Part shown: positions 42,946-51,545 of the stretch, piece after piece
Layout of the letters: each line of letters opens with the position of its first letter
How positions within the stretch are numbered: position 1 is the stretch's first letter
Source: Sphingobacterium thalpophilum
GTDB taxonomy: Bacteria; Bacteroidota; Bacteroidia; Sphingobacteriales; Sphingobacteriaceae
Reading direction: 5' to 3'
Assembly: GCA_945868825.1 (NCBI GenBank)
Contig: CAMBMM010000002.1
Coordinates: 180,252-244,251 of the forward strand
DNA length: 64,000 nucleotides
Notes under the pieces: generated by a model
Databases searched by the model: none
What the model saw: the letters and a program-made list of their open reading frames with translations, nothing else
What the model was told of the DNA's origin: nothing
Translations under genes and position numbers: made by a program

Positions 42946-44541
42946 ATGAATAAAACGATTATTATAAACATAAACGGCATAGTTTTTCATATAGAAGAAG
43001 ATGCCTATGAGGTATTAATTACCTACATGAACCAAGTGAAAAAACATTTTGGTTACAGCGCAGATAGCTACGAAATAGTGGGCGACATTGAAAACCGCTT
43101 GGCAGAAATGTTTAACGAACTACTCACAAAAGACAGCAAACAGGTAATTGTATTGGCTGATGTAACTACGGTAACCCAACAAATGGGTAGTCCAAGCGAT
43201 TTTGAACTTCCGGATGAGGAAAGTGACGAAAACGCAGTTCGGGTGGACAAAAGATTGTTCAGGGATACAGAAGATCGGATTTTTGGCGGTGTTTGTGCGG
43301 GTATTGGTCATTATTTCGACCTAGAAGCTCGGTGGATTAGGCTTATCTTTCTCCTGAGTTTCTTTTTCTTTGGAACGGGTTTCTTCCTATACCTTATTTT
43401 ATGGATAGTACTGCCAAAGGCAATTAGCCGAGCAGATAAATTAGCCATGAAAGGAGAAGCCGCCACCTTACAAAACTTTAAAAAGAATTTTGATGAGGAA
43501 GTTGCCGCTGTGAAGGAACACCTACATACTGCTCAAAAGGAAGTGCAGCCATTTTTTCAAAGACTAGGCCGCTTTATTGAGCAACTCTTTTCGCACTTCG
43601 GCAAGTTTTTAGGAAAAACCGGTTTGGTGATTATTAAAATTATTGGCGGCTTTAGCATTGCCATTGGGGTATTGATTTTATTCTCCCTTTTTGTAGCATT
43701 ATTAGCCGTTCTGGGAGTTTGGAATAGTTCGGAATTACCCATCTTTCCATTTAGTATTGTAAACCCCGAATTCCAAGCGGCAATTTACATTTCGGCTTTC
43801 TTGGTTGTAATCATCCCCTTGGTATCGCTCATTTTATTTGCCGTGCGGGTATTGTTTAATAAAAGCACTATTGGTAAAAATGGCTCCTTTGCCCTGCTGA
43901 TTGTGTGGCTAGTAGCCCTATCTATTGGTTTATACTACGGTTTTAAAACCGCCGGAGAGTTTAAACAAGAGGCTCGTTTTTCACAAACTCAAAATTTAAA
44001 AACCTATCCTACCTTTTATCTTCAACTAAATAAAGATAAATTTTTAACCAAAGAAGACAGCTTAAGCTACCACGTAGATGGGCACTATACCAAAGGCAAA
44101 ATAGTTATCAATCAGAATGACCACAATTCTCCGGATAATATGCGATTGAATATTGAACCCAGTGATGACCAAAGCGCTTCCATAGTGGTACAATATATTT
44201 CGAATGGTAAAAACTTCGAGACTGCACTGGCGGCGGTTAAACGCATACAATACCGGGTACTTCAACAAGATTCAGTATTGCTTTTCGATGAGGCAATACA
44301 CTTAATACCGTCCGAATTGTGGCGCAACCAACGTGTAAAGGTGACGCTTAAGGTTCCGCAAAATTCTCGGTTGGTTATACAGGCCGATTTAAATGAATAC
44401 CTGGAGCATTACAATTTATACGATTGTATCCCAACCAATGCACAAAATTACCAAGCCGATGGTAGCGGAGCGCCAAGCACCTGGATGATGGGAAAAGATG
44501 GGCTTACCTGCACCACCGACTCCACCTTATTAAAAAAATAA
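42946..44541 (+). CDS. PspC-domain envelope stress membrane protein
   Basis: 531 residues. The N-terminal ~95 residues form a cytoplasmic domain (IININGIVFHIEEDAYE). The PspC domain lies at about 100-160 (RIFGGVCAGIGHYFDLEARW followed by a membrane helix and ILWIVLPKA). Three further helices sit near 225-260, 275-300 and 310-330, and a ~200-residue extracytoplasmic beta-rich C-terminus follows. In proteobacteria PspC senses membrane damage; the role here is inferred. It is transcribed with padR and closed by a strong terminator. Confidence 0.9.
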   Translation: MNKTIIININGIVFHIEEDAYEVLITYMNQVKKHFGYSADSYEIVGDIENRLAEMFNELLTKDSKQVIVLADVTTVTQQMGSPSDFELPDEESDENAVRVDKRLFRDTEDRIFGGVCAGIGHYFDLEARWIRLIFLLSFFFFGTGFFLYLILWIVLPKAISRADKLAMKGEAATLQNFKKNFDEEVAAVKEHLHTAQKEVQPFFQRLGRFIEQLFSHFGKFLGKTGLVIIKIIGGFSIAIGVLILFSLFVALLAVLGVWNSSELPIFPFSIVNPEFQAAIYISAFLVVIIPLVSLILFAVRVLFNKSTIGKNGSFALLIVWLVALSIGLYYGFKTAGEFKQEARFSQTQNLKTYPTFYLQLNKDKFLTKEDSLSYHVDGHYTKGKIVINQNDHNSPDNMRLNIEPSDDQSASIVVQYISNGKNFETALAAVKRIQYRVLQQDSVLLFDEAIHLIPSELWRNQRVKVTLKVPQNSRLVIQADLNEYLEHYNLYDCIPTNAQNYQADGSGAPSTWMMGKDGLTCTTDSTLLKK

Positions 44542-44547
44542 ACCCCT

Positions 44548-44578
44548 AAGCCACGCTTTTTAGCGTGGCTTTTTTTTG
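44548..44578 (+). terminator. Terminator of padR-pspC operon
   Basis: AAGCCACGC, 6-base loop, GCGTGGCTTTTTTTT, 6 nt after the stop codon. Textbook intrinsic terminator. Confidence 0.95.
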
Positions 44579-44620
44579 CTTTCTTGGGTAGCTTAGCTTC
44601 AATTTGTATATTGGTACCCA

Positions 44621-45934
44621 ATGATGCCGATTGAAGAACTTTACGAGATTTATTTAAAACACCCCGTTATTTGTACCGATACCCGAAAAATAACGCCGGG
44701 CTGTTTATTTTTTGCACTAAAAGGGGAACATTTCGATGGAAACACCTTTGCCGAAAAAGCAGTAGAATTGGGCGCTGCTTACGCCATTGTAGATACTAAA
44801 ACCAACGAAAATGAGCGTTTAATTTTAGTAGGCGACGTTTTAATAACTCTACAAGAACTGGCTACCCACCACCGCAAACACATACACATTCCGGTAATTG
44901 GTATTACCGGTAGCAATGGTAAAACCACCACCAAAGAGTTGTTTTATGCCGTGTTGAGTCAACATTATTGCACTTTTGCCACCCATGGTAATTTAAACAA
45001 CCACATTGGTGTTCCGCTAAGTATTTTGTCCATCGGACCAGAGGTAAAAATTGCCATCATAGAAATGGGTGCCAACCATCAACAAGAAATTAGCCAGCTT
45101 TGCCGCATTGCGCAGCCCACCCACGGCCTAATTACCAATATTGGCAAAGCCCACCTAGAGGGTTTTGGTGGTTTAGAGGGCGTACGGAAAGGAAAAGGCG
45201 AACTTTATGCCTATTTAGCCGAAACAGATGGGATAGTATTTGTAAGTCATACTAATTTCGAGTTAAACGCACTTTGCAGAAAGTATCCGCTTACTAAATT
45301 GGTTTTTTACGGTGCCGGTATGGATAATTTTATTTCGGGAAACAGCACCACTGAAGTTCCTTTTTTAAGTGTGGCTTGGAAACGTGAACGGGTGGAGTTT
45401 GACGATTTAAAACACGAAGTAAACACCCACTTAACAGGTGGGTACAATGTAGAAAATGTATTGGCAGCCATTTGTGTGGGCGCATTTTTTGACTTACGCA
45501 CCGAGGAAATAAATGCTGGCATTAGCGGATATATTCCAACAAACAACCGCTCTCAACTGACTAAAACAGAGAAAAACACGCTTATTTGCGATTACTACAA
45601 TGCCAACCCCAGTAGCATGCTAGGGGCTTTAGAAAATTTAGAAAAACTACCGGGAGCAAATAAGGCGCTTATTTTAGGCGATATGTTTGAATTGGGTACC
45701 GAATCTCCAGCAGAGCACACCGCTATTATTGAAAAAGCCTTAGCCATTCGGGCTACCAGATACATCTTTATAGGTGTTGATTTCTTCGATCAACAAAAAA
45801 CAGGTAAGGCCGAGTTTTACAAAACAGTGGCAGAAGCCGAAGAAGCTTTACGCAAACTGCCCATTGAAAACACCACCGTATTAATAAAAGGTTCTAGGGG
45901 AATGGAATTAGAGAAACTAGTGGGTTTATTGTAA
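44621..45934 (+). CDS. murF: UDP-MurNAc-tripeptide--D-Ala-D-Ala ligase
   Basis: 437 residues, cytoplasmic, last Mur ligase in peptidoglycan precursor synthesis. The N-terminal domain holds CTDTRKITPGCLFFALKG. The ATP loop is GITGSNGKTTTKEL near residue 95, and NLNNHIGVPLS follows, a MurF-specific motif. The C-terminal ligase domain begins around 310 with DYYNANPSSM. Possible promoter: TCAATTTG at 44599-44606, one mismatch to TAnnTTTG, with a 14-nt leader. It converges on gldH with only 2 bases between stops. Confidence 0.95.
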   Translation: MMPIEELYEIYLKHPVICTDTRKITPGCLFFALKGEHFDGNTFAEKAVELGAAYAIVDTKTNENERLILVGDVLITLQELATHHRKHIHIPVIGITGSNGKTTTKELFYAVLSQHYCTFATHGNLNNHIGVPLSILSIGPEVKIAIIEMGANHQQEISQLCRIAQPTHGLITNIGKAHLEGFGGLEGVRKGKGELYAYLAETDGIVFVSHTNFELNALCRKYPLTKLVFYGAGMDNFISGNSTTEVPFLSVAWKRERVEFDDLKHEVNTHLTGGYNVENVLAAICVGAFFDLRTEEINAGISGYIPTNNRSQLTKTEKNTLICDYYNANPSSMLGALENLEKLPGANKALILGDMFELGTESPAEHTAIIEKALAIRATRYIFIGVDFFDQQKTGKAEFYKTVAEAEEALRKLPIENTTVLIKGSRGMELEKLVGLL

Positions 45935-45936
45935 CC

Positions 45937-46410
45937 TTAAGGCCGTTTTTCTACCCGTAATCCAATATCGCTAACCTCTTTTAAAGGATTATCTCTCATA
46001 TTTTGTTCTAGCTCAAACACATAGGTACCCACCTGCGAAAAATGATGGTTTTTGAACAAAACCAATTGGTGGCTTCGTAAATTTCCGGAGCCGGTACCAA
46101 GCCACTCTCCCTCTAGGTTGGACAAGGTGTATTCTTTTCTCCAAACTGTTTGGGTTTTATTGGGATTGCGTTGCTTAATACGGATAAAAATATTGGAATA
46201 GGCATACGCTTCGGTATGGCGTAAATTTATGAAAAGAGTATAAGCTGCGGCCGTATCTACAATGGGTACCTTTATTTTAATGGGATTGACATAGGACCAC
46301 CTAGCTTGGTTGATAGCTTGATTTTCATCTACCACTACCTGCTGGTTTTGACACGCAAAACCCAATAAAAGCATCCCCCCCAAGCAAAAAATAAAAAAAA
46401 TACGTTTCAT
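45937..46410 (-). CDS. gldH: Gliding motility lipoprotein GldH
   Basis: 157 residues, lipobox LLGFAC (Cys about 20). The body matches the GldH family: a beta-rich domain with YTLFINLRHTEAYAYSNIF near residue 60 and a final FELEQNMRDNPLKEVSDIG. GldH is required for gliding and chitin use in Flavobacterium johnsoniae. It is 3 nt downstream of ricT on the same strand, in a ricT-gldH arrangement seen widely in Bacteroidetes (recollection). Distant gldD suggests scattered gliding genes. Confidence 0.9.
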   Translation of the reverse strand: MKRIFFIFCLGGMLLLGFACQNQQVVVDENQAINQARWSYVNPIKIKVPIVDTAAAYTLFINLRHTEAYAYSNIFIRIKQRNPNKTQTVWRKEYTLSNLEGEWLGTGSGNLRSHQLVLFKNHHFSQVGTYVFELEQNMRDNPLKEVSDIGLRVEKRP

Positions 46411-46413
46411 TAC

Positions 46414-47685
46414 CTACTCTGGTTTTGGGGTATTGGTATTGGGCCTACGTGGTGGACGCCTGCGGTTGTTATTGATTCGCGGAGCAGCATCTGAAGTGGA
46501 CGTGTTAAACGAAGCACCTTCTTGAGGGACATTGCTATTCGGATTTTTTGGACGGTTATTGCGTCGGTTTTTATTGTTACGGCCTTTATTGCGATTGTCT
46601 AAACGGGTTAAACTATCCTGCCCAACCACATTCTCGTAGTCAAAGGTTTTTACCGGTGTTTTCTCCGCCAACTCTACCGCACTATCATTTAAATCGTCGG
46701 GCTTTTCGCCGTTTTTATTCAATTCTTTTATTTCTCTTACTCTAGCTGCGTGTAACGGAATCCAATCTTCGTTATCGGGGTAGCTATACCACATCAATTT
46801 TTTAAAAATATCTGTTTTCTGAAGTCGGGCTAAACCCTTTCCGGTTTCTAGTTTATCTACATTGTTTGGAATGTCTTTTAAGGCATCCATATAGGTATCT
46901 AACTCGTAATTGAGGCAACATTTCAGTTTGCCACATTGTCCGGCTAACTTTAAGGTGTTTAGCGAAAGGTTTTGATACCGGGCTGCTGCAGTAGAAACTG
47001 TTTTAAAATCGGTAAGCCAAGTAGAACAACATAACTCCCGTCCGCAAGAACCAATACCACCTAGGCGGCTAGCTTCTTGACGCATACCTATTTGGCGCAT
47101 TTCAATACGCACGCGGAATTTCTCGGCCATACGTTTAATCAACTCTCTAAAGTCAACACGACCTTCGGCCGTATAATAAAACGTGGCTTTGGTTTTATCG
47201 CCTTGATAATCTACATCGCTCAACTTCATGGCCAAGCCTAATTCTTTAGCCAATACACGAGCTTTGTGCATGGTTTCAAACTCGGCCTCTTTGGCCAGTT
47301 TCCACTTTTCTACATCGGCTTCGGTAGCCTTGCGGATAATTTTTTTGATTACCTCGTCGGTTTTTACATTGCGTTTTTTCAATTGCATGCGCACCAATTC
47401 GCCGGTAAGCGATACGTGACCTACATCAAAACCACTCGATCCGGTTTCAACCGTTACCAATTCACCAGGCTCTAGGTAGAGGTTACCGGTATTTATAAAA
47501 AAATCTTTACGTGAACCCTTAAACTTGATTTCGAGAATATCAAAGGGTTTATAATTGCTAGGCATGTCCATGTGGGCAAGCCAATCATATACATCTAATT
47601 TGCTGCAACCATTGGTAAGACAAGCACCATTACTTTTACAGCCGGCTGGGGCACAGCCTCCAGAAGAACAACTTCCACATCCCAT
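46414..47685 (-). CDS. ricT: RicT/YaaT (PSP1-domain) Fe-S regulatory protein
   Basis: 423 residues. The N-terminus is unusually cysteine-rich (MGCGSCSSGGCAPAGC, eight Cys in the first 30 residues). The PSP1 C-terminal domain (about 130-260) holds the Fe-S cysteines CGRELCCSTW and CGKLKCC. The last ~90 residues are Asn/Arg/Pro-rich and disordered, possibly RNA-binding. In Bacillus RicT works with RicA and RicF to direct mRNA maturation by RNase Y; the role in Bacteroidetes is not established. It sits between gldH and holB in a three-gene minus-strand unit, with gaps of 3 nt. Confidence 0.9.
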   Translation of the reverse strand: MGCGSCSSGGCAPAGCKSNGACLTNGCSKLDVYDWLAHMDMPSNYKPFDILEIKFKGSRKDFFINTGNLYLEPGELVTVETGSSGFDVGHVSLTGELVRMQLKKRNVKTDEVIKKIIRKATEADVEKWKLAKEAEFETMHKARVLAKELGLAMKLSDVDYQGDKTKATFYYTAEGRVDFRELIKRMAEKFRVRIEMRQIGMRQEASRLGGIGSCGRELCCSTWLTDFKTVSTAAARYQNLSLNTLKLAGQCGKLKCCLNYELDTYMDALKDIPNNVDKLETGKGLARLQKTDIFKKLMWYSYPDNEDWIPLHAARVREIKELNKNGEKPDDLNDSAVELAEKTPVKTFDYENVVGQDSLTRLDNRNKGRNNKNRRNNRPKNPNSNVPQEGASFNTSTSDAAPRINNNRRRPPRRPNTNTPKPE

Positions 47686-47688
47686 AAT

Positions 47689-48834
47689 TTAAATCCCTAT
47701 ATATTGAATCCCCTCAGGGAGTGTATTAAACCTTAATATCTTAACGAATTGTAAAGATACATCTAAAAATAAAATTTTTGGGTTTGCATTCCGCGAAAGA
47801 TGGTAATGTGCTTTTTCTAATTCAGCAATAATAGCCTCTGCTTTAGCTAAACTTAGTACTTTTTCGGAGAAATTAACCGCTACAAAATATTCGTTTTCGG
47901 GCAAACGGATGAGTTCTTTGGCGCCAGAAAGGTAGACCATACATTCTCGTAAAAAATGAATACCGTAGCGCAAAAATGCTTTCTGGTTCTCCCTCCCCGA
48001 TTTGGAAATTTGTTCTACAAAATCTAATATGATTGGACCTTTATCGCCAAAAGTCATGCGTAACCAGTCGGTAAAAAGTGCGAAATTGTCACTCTCTACC
48101 TCATTTACCAAATTTAGAGCTACCTGTACATTCCCTTCACTTAAGAAAGCCAATTGTTTGGCCCGTTCGGGCGACACAGAAAGACTCAATAAATGGCGCT
48201 CCACCTCGGTATCGCTAAGGGCGGGCACTTTAACCAATTGCGTTCGCGATAAAATGGTGGTTAATATGTATTCCTGCTGCTCGGCCACCAAAATAAATAG
48301 GGTTTTCTGTGGGGGTTCCTCCATAAGTTTTAAGAGGGTATTTCCCGCTTTATCTAAATACTCGGGCAACCACATAATTAAAACTTTATACTCGGCCTCA
48401 AAAGGTTTTAAACTGAGTTTTTGAATAATTTGGTGGCACTCTGCAATATTAATATTAGCCTGCTTATTTTCAGCATCTAAGCTGTTTCGCCAAGCATCTA
48501 AACCTAAATAGGGGTTGCCCAGAAAAGCCTCACGCCACTCCGAAATAAAGAGTTGTGCGGTATCTTCTTTGTGCTTGGCAAAAAACGGATACGAAAAATG
48601 TAGATCAGGATGAATGAGTTTTTCGTACTTACGGCAAGAGCCGCATTCGCCACAACTATCGTGGCTGCTTCTGTTTTCGCAAGAAATATATTGTGCATAG
48701 GCAACCGCCAAGGCTAAACTTCCCGAACCTTCGGGCCCCAAGAATAATTGCGCATGGCTCACCCTGCCCAATTGAACGCTTTCTAGGAGGTGTTTTTTAA
48801 GTTCTTCTTGACCGATAATGGCACGAAACTGCAT
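47689..48834 (-). CDS. holB: DNA polymerase III subunit delta'
   Basis: About 381 residues from the ATG at 48834. AAA+ clamp-loader fold. The P-loop region reads FLGPEGSGSLALA, which lacks the usual Lys, as expected since delta' does not hydrolyse ATP. The zinc module CGECGSCRKYEKLIHPDLHF follows near residue 55, then TLLKLMEEPPQKTLFIL (SRC-like region) near 165. It loads the sliding clamp in the replisome. Divergent from ruvX; the upstream TTG-type extension to 48894 would run through the ruvX promoter. TATTTTG lies 4 nt before the ATG, a possible leaderless promoter. Confidence 0.92.
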   Translation of the reverse strand: MQFRAIIGQEELKKHLLESVQLGRVSHAQLFLGPEGSGSLALAVAYAQYISCENRSSHDSCGECGSCRKYEKLIHPDLHFSYPFFAKHKEDTAQLFISEWREAFLGNPYLGLDAWRNSLDAENKQANINIAECHQIIQKLSLKPFEAEYKVLIMWLPEYLDKAGNTLLKLMEEPPQKTLFILVAEQQEYILTTILSRTQLVKVPALSDTEVERHLLSLSVSPERAKQLAFLSEGNVQVALNLVNEVESDNFALFTDWLRMTFGDKGPIILDFVEQISKSGRENQKAFLRYGIHFLRECMVYLSGAKELIRLPENEYFVAVNFSEKVLSLAKAEAIIAELEKAHYHLSRNANPKILFLDVSLQFVKILRFNTLPEGIQYIGI

Positions 48835-48876
48835 GGTGCAAAATACCAAAAATTTCGGCTTCTCATACATAATCGT

Positions 48877-48884
48877 AACCTTTG
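48877..48884 (+). promoter_or_regulatory. -7 element of ruvX
   Basis: AACCTTTG, one mismatch to TAnnTTTG, 3 nt before the chosen ruvX ATG. Confidence 0.45.
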
Positions 48885-48887
48885 TGC

Positions 48888-49310
48888 ATGTCACGCATTA
48901 TGGCTTTTGATTATGGTACCAAGCGAATTGGTATAGCGGTTACCGATCCCTTGCAATTAATTGCTACCGGATTAGATACCGTGCACCCGCAAGATATTCT
49001 GGCTTATTTAAGCAAGTACCTGCAAACCGAAGCTGTTGAATGCTTTGTGGTAGGTGAGCCAAAGCGTATGGATGGCTCGGCCTCTCAGGTAGAGCCGCAC
49101 ATCAAGGGCTTTATCGGTTTACTCAAGAAAAACTTTCCCAGCATTCCAGCCGAACGTATGGACGAACGCTTTACCTCTAAAATGGCAAGCGCCTCCATTG
49201 CCCAAAGTGGCTTGAACAAAATGGATAGGCAAAACAAAGAGCGGATAGATATTGTTTCGGCCACCATTATTTTACAATCTTACTTAGAGAAAAAAGCCCA
49301 AGGCTTTTAA
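48888..49310 (+). CDS. ruvX: RuvX/YqgF-family putative Holliday junction resolvase
   Basis: 140 residues with an RNase H-like fold. FDYGTKRIGIAVTD provides the first catalytic Asp, FVVGEPKRMDGS follows, DERFTSKMAS provides the second acidic site, and a late D-x-VSATIILQSYLE the third. YqgF proteins are tied to 16S rRNA 5' end maturation in Escherichia coli as well as junction resolution. The ATG at 48888 gives MSRIMAFDYG; the ATG at 48900 is an alternative. The final codons include a short AAAAGCC/GGCTTTT hairpin. Confidence 0.92.
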   Translation: MSRIMAFDYGTKRIGIAVTDPLQLIATGLDTVHPQDILAYLSKYLQTEAVECFVVGEPKRMDGSASQVEPHIKGFIGLLKKNFPSIPAERMDERFTSKMASASIAQSGLNKMDRQNKERIDIVSATIILQSYLEKKAQGF

Positions 49311-49333
49311 AAAAGCGCTTTTTTCAAAATCCG

Positions 49334-49341
49334 TACCTTTG
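49334..49341 (+). promoter_or_regulatory. -7 element of the O-methyltransferase gene, predicted leaderless
   Basis: TACCTTTG, a perfect TAnnTTTG, 4 nt before the ATG. Confidence 0.65.
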
Positions 49342-49345
49342 TAGC

Positions 49346-49984
49346 ATGGATATTATTTCTGCAACCCTTCAATCTTATTTAGAGAAGTTGAGCACTCCCG
49401 AAAGTGCACTGCTTCAAAAGATTAATAGAGAAACCCATCTGCAGGTATTAATGCCCCGTATGTTATCTGGCCACTACCAAGGCATGGCGTTGAGCCTGTT
49501 AAGCAAACTGCTAAAACCACAATGCATACTAGAAATTGGCACCTTTACGGGTTATGCCACCCTTTGCTTGGCAGAAGGCTTAACTGCCGATGGTGAATTA
49601 CATACCGTAGATTGCAACCTAGAATTAGAAGATCGGGTACGTGGATACTTTAACGAATCGGATTGGGCAAAGCAGATTTTTTATCACCTAGCCAAAGCCG
49701 ATGAATTTTTATCTGGCTGGACCAAACCGATTGACTTGGTTTTTATTGATGCGGATAAAAAAAATAATGCACTGTACTACGACTTAATATTTGACTTTGT
49801 AAAACCCGGCGGTATTATTTTAATTGATAATGTGCTGTGGAGTGGTAAGGTGTTAAACCAAGATAAATTAGATAAAGATACCAGCGGTATTGTAGCACTC
49901 AACGAAAAAATTGCTGCTGATAATCGGGTAGAACCCCTCTTGTTGCCCATTAGAGATGGCCTTTGGGTAATCAGAAAAAAATAA
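49346..49984 (+). CDS. SAM-dependent O-methyltransferase (family 3)
   Basis: 212 residues. The SAM-binding motif I is LEIGTFTGYATLCLAEGL near residue 63. Motif II and the metal-binding Asp are in LVFIDADKKNNALYYDLI near 135, and PGGIILIDNVLWSGKV lies near 155. This matches the caffeoyl-CoA/catechol O-methyltransferase family (PF01596), which is Mg-dependent. The bacterial substrate is unknown. The glucosaminidase gene starts 5 nt after its stop. Confidence 0.92.
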   Translation: MDIISATLQSYLEKLSTPESALLQKINRETHLQVLMPRMLSGHYQGMALSLLSKLLKPQCILEIGTFTGYATLCLAEGLTADGELHTVDCNLELEDRVRGYFNESDWAKQIFYHLAKADEFLSGWTKPIDLVFIDADKKNNALYYDLIFDFVKPGGIILIDNVLWSGKVLNQDKLDKDTSGIVALNEKIAADNRVEPLLLPIRDGLWVIRKK

Positions 49985-49989
49985 GCACC

Positions 49990-50673
49990 ATGAAAAAAAT
50001 AGTGTTTTTGCTCGTACTTATTTTAGTCCAAATCCGCGGATTTGGCCAAACAGCGGCTAACTTGTATATAAACCGCTATAAAAGTGTGGCTATCGAAAAA
50101 ATGAACCAAACAGGTGTGCCAGCCAGTGTTATTTTAGGTATTGCCATGCACGAGTCGGGTAGCGGAACGAGTAAAATTGCCCGTCACCTCAATAATCACT
50201 TTGGCATTAAGGGTAAAAATCGGGTAAAAAGCATTAAATCTGCTTATAAAAGCTACGATTCGGCAGAAGATTCGTATGCCGATTTTATTGCTACGCTAAA
50301 AAAACATCCTTCATTTGCCAAATTATTCAAACAATATAGGTCTGATGATTACAAGAATTGGGTACGAGGCATTCAACGGGGAGGCTATGCCCATAGCAAA
50401 ACCTGGGGCACCCAAGTACTGGGTTTTATCAAACAATATAAATTAGACCAGTTTGATAGCCGCCCACCGCAGTTCATTCCCGAAATGCTTGTAGATACCG
50501 TGGCAAAACCTATACCTGTGGTGGCTAAACCTATTCCGCATCATTATATCGTTAAAAAAGGTGATACCCTTTCGGGCATTGCCAAGCGCTTAGGTACAAG
50601 CGTTTCGGCCATTATGAGAAAAAATAAATTGAAAACCTCCCGCTTGCATCCGGGACAAAAATTGACATACTAG
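49990..50673 (+). CDS. Secreted glucosaminidase (GH73) with LysM domain
   Basis: About 227 residues. A signal peptide (LVQIRGFGQ) precedes a GH73-type domain (about 25-150) with IAMHESGSGTSKIARHLNNH, whose Glu is the likely acid catalyst. A LysM domain closes the protein at 183-226 (YIVKKGDTLSGIAKRLGTS). It would hydrolyse peptidoglycan glycan strands during growth. The ATG at 49990 is chosen; the one at 49963 overlaps the methyltransferase. It is the first of two tandem paralogues, and the next gene begins 1 nt after its stop. Confidence 0.9.
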   Translation: MKKIVFLLVLILVQIRGFGQTAANLYINRYKSVAIEKMNQTGVPASVILGIAMHESGSGTSKIARHLNNHFGIKGKNRVKSIKSAYKSYDSAEDSYADFIATLKKHPSFAKLFKQYRSDDYKNWVRGIQRGGYAHSKTWGTQVLGFIKQYKLDQFDSRPPQFIPEMLVDTVAKPIPVVAKPIPHHYIVKKGDTLSGIAKRLGTSVSAIMRKNKLKTSRLHPGQKLTY

Positions 50674-50674
50674 T

Positions 50675-51484
50675 ATGAAGAACGTTGGGATATTTTGCCT
50701 AGTATTTTCGCTCTTTGGAACCTCTTGTGGCATACGTACTTTCTTTAAACCCGATGCCCCAGCTACAAAAACCATAGTTAATAAACCAGGAACGGGCAAT
50801 AGCACCGCCGAGTCCTATATTGAGCAGTATAAAAATATCGCCATTCAAGAAATGAATGCGAACGGCATTCCGGCAAGCATTACGTTGGCACAAGGCTTAC
50901 TAGAAAGTGGGAATGGAAAGAGCGACTTAGCCCTACAAGCCAATAACCATTTTGGCATTAAATGTGCCGGAGATTGGACCGGGAAAACCATCTTAAAAAA
51001 CGACGATACCGAAAACGAGTGTTTCCGAGTATATAAAACCCCCGAAGATTCGTATAAAGATCATTCCGAATTTTTGAAACGGAAGCGTTATGCCACACTT
51101 TTTCAATTGGATAAAAACGATTATCAATCGTGGGCTAAGGGACTAAAAGAGGCCGGCTACGCCACCAACCCAAAATACCCCGATTTACTTATTGGCTTAA
51201 TTGAACGCTATCAATTAAACCGATTTGATGTAGGCGAAAAGGCTGGAGAAAAAATTGCCAGAGAAACCAAGGTGGAGGCAGAAATTAAAAACAACAACAC
51301 AGTAGCACCCAATACCGAAGACATAAAAGCACCTATAAAAATGGTAATTTATGAAGTAAAGGCCAACGATTCACTTGCGGGCATTGCTCAGCGTTTCAAG
51401 GTATCGGTAGAAAGGCTTAAACAAGCAAATGGCCTATCTGGCGAAATCATTAACCTGGGACAATTATTGATAATTACCAATTAA
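50675..51484 (+). CDS. Glucosaminidase (GH73) lipoprotein with LysM domain
   Basis: 269 residues. Lipobox FGTSC (Cys about 17) makes this paralogue membrane-anchored, unlike its neighbour. The GH73 domain (about 45-185) contains LAQGLLESGNGKSDLALQAN (Glu near 75) and NNHFGIKC. A C-terminal LysM-like domain spans 220-268, YEVKANDSLAGIAQRFKVS. The pair has the same domain order but differs in linker, and both keep the catalytic Glu, so division of labour between soluble and anchored forms is plausible. Confidence 0.9.
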   Translation: MKNVGIFCLVFSLFGTSCGIRTFFKPDAPATKTIVNKPGTGNSTAESYIEQYKNIAIQEMNANGIPASITLAQGLLESGNGKSDLALQANNHFGIKCAGDWTGKTILKNDDTENECFRVYKTPEDSYKDHSEFLKRKRYATLFQLDKNDYQSWAKGLKEAGYATNPKYPDLLIGLIERYQLNRFDVGEKAGEKIARETKVEAEIKNNNTVAPNTEDIKAPIKMVIYEVKANDSLAGIAQRFKVSVERLKQANGLSGEIINLGQLLIITN

Positions 51485-51545
51485 TGACTGTTAAGGTGTG
51501 TTAAAATAACATACCTCCTCTAAAATTTAGTGTAGTTTTAACCCT

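Noticed and set aside
49292-49308. Terminator overlapping the ruvX stop
   Set aside because: The AAAAGCC/GGCTTTT stem is short and A/T-dominated, and no clear T tract follows.
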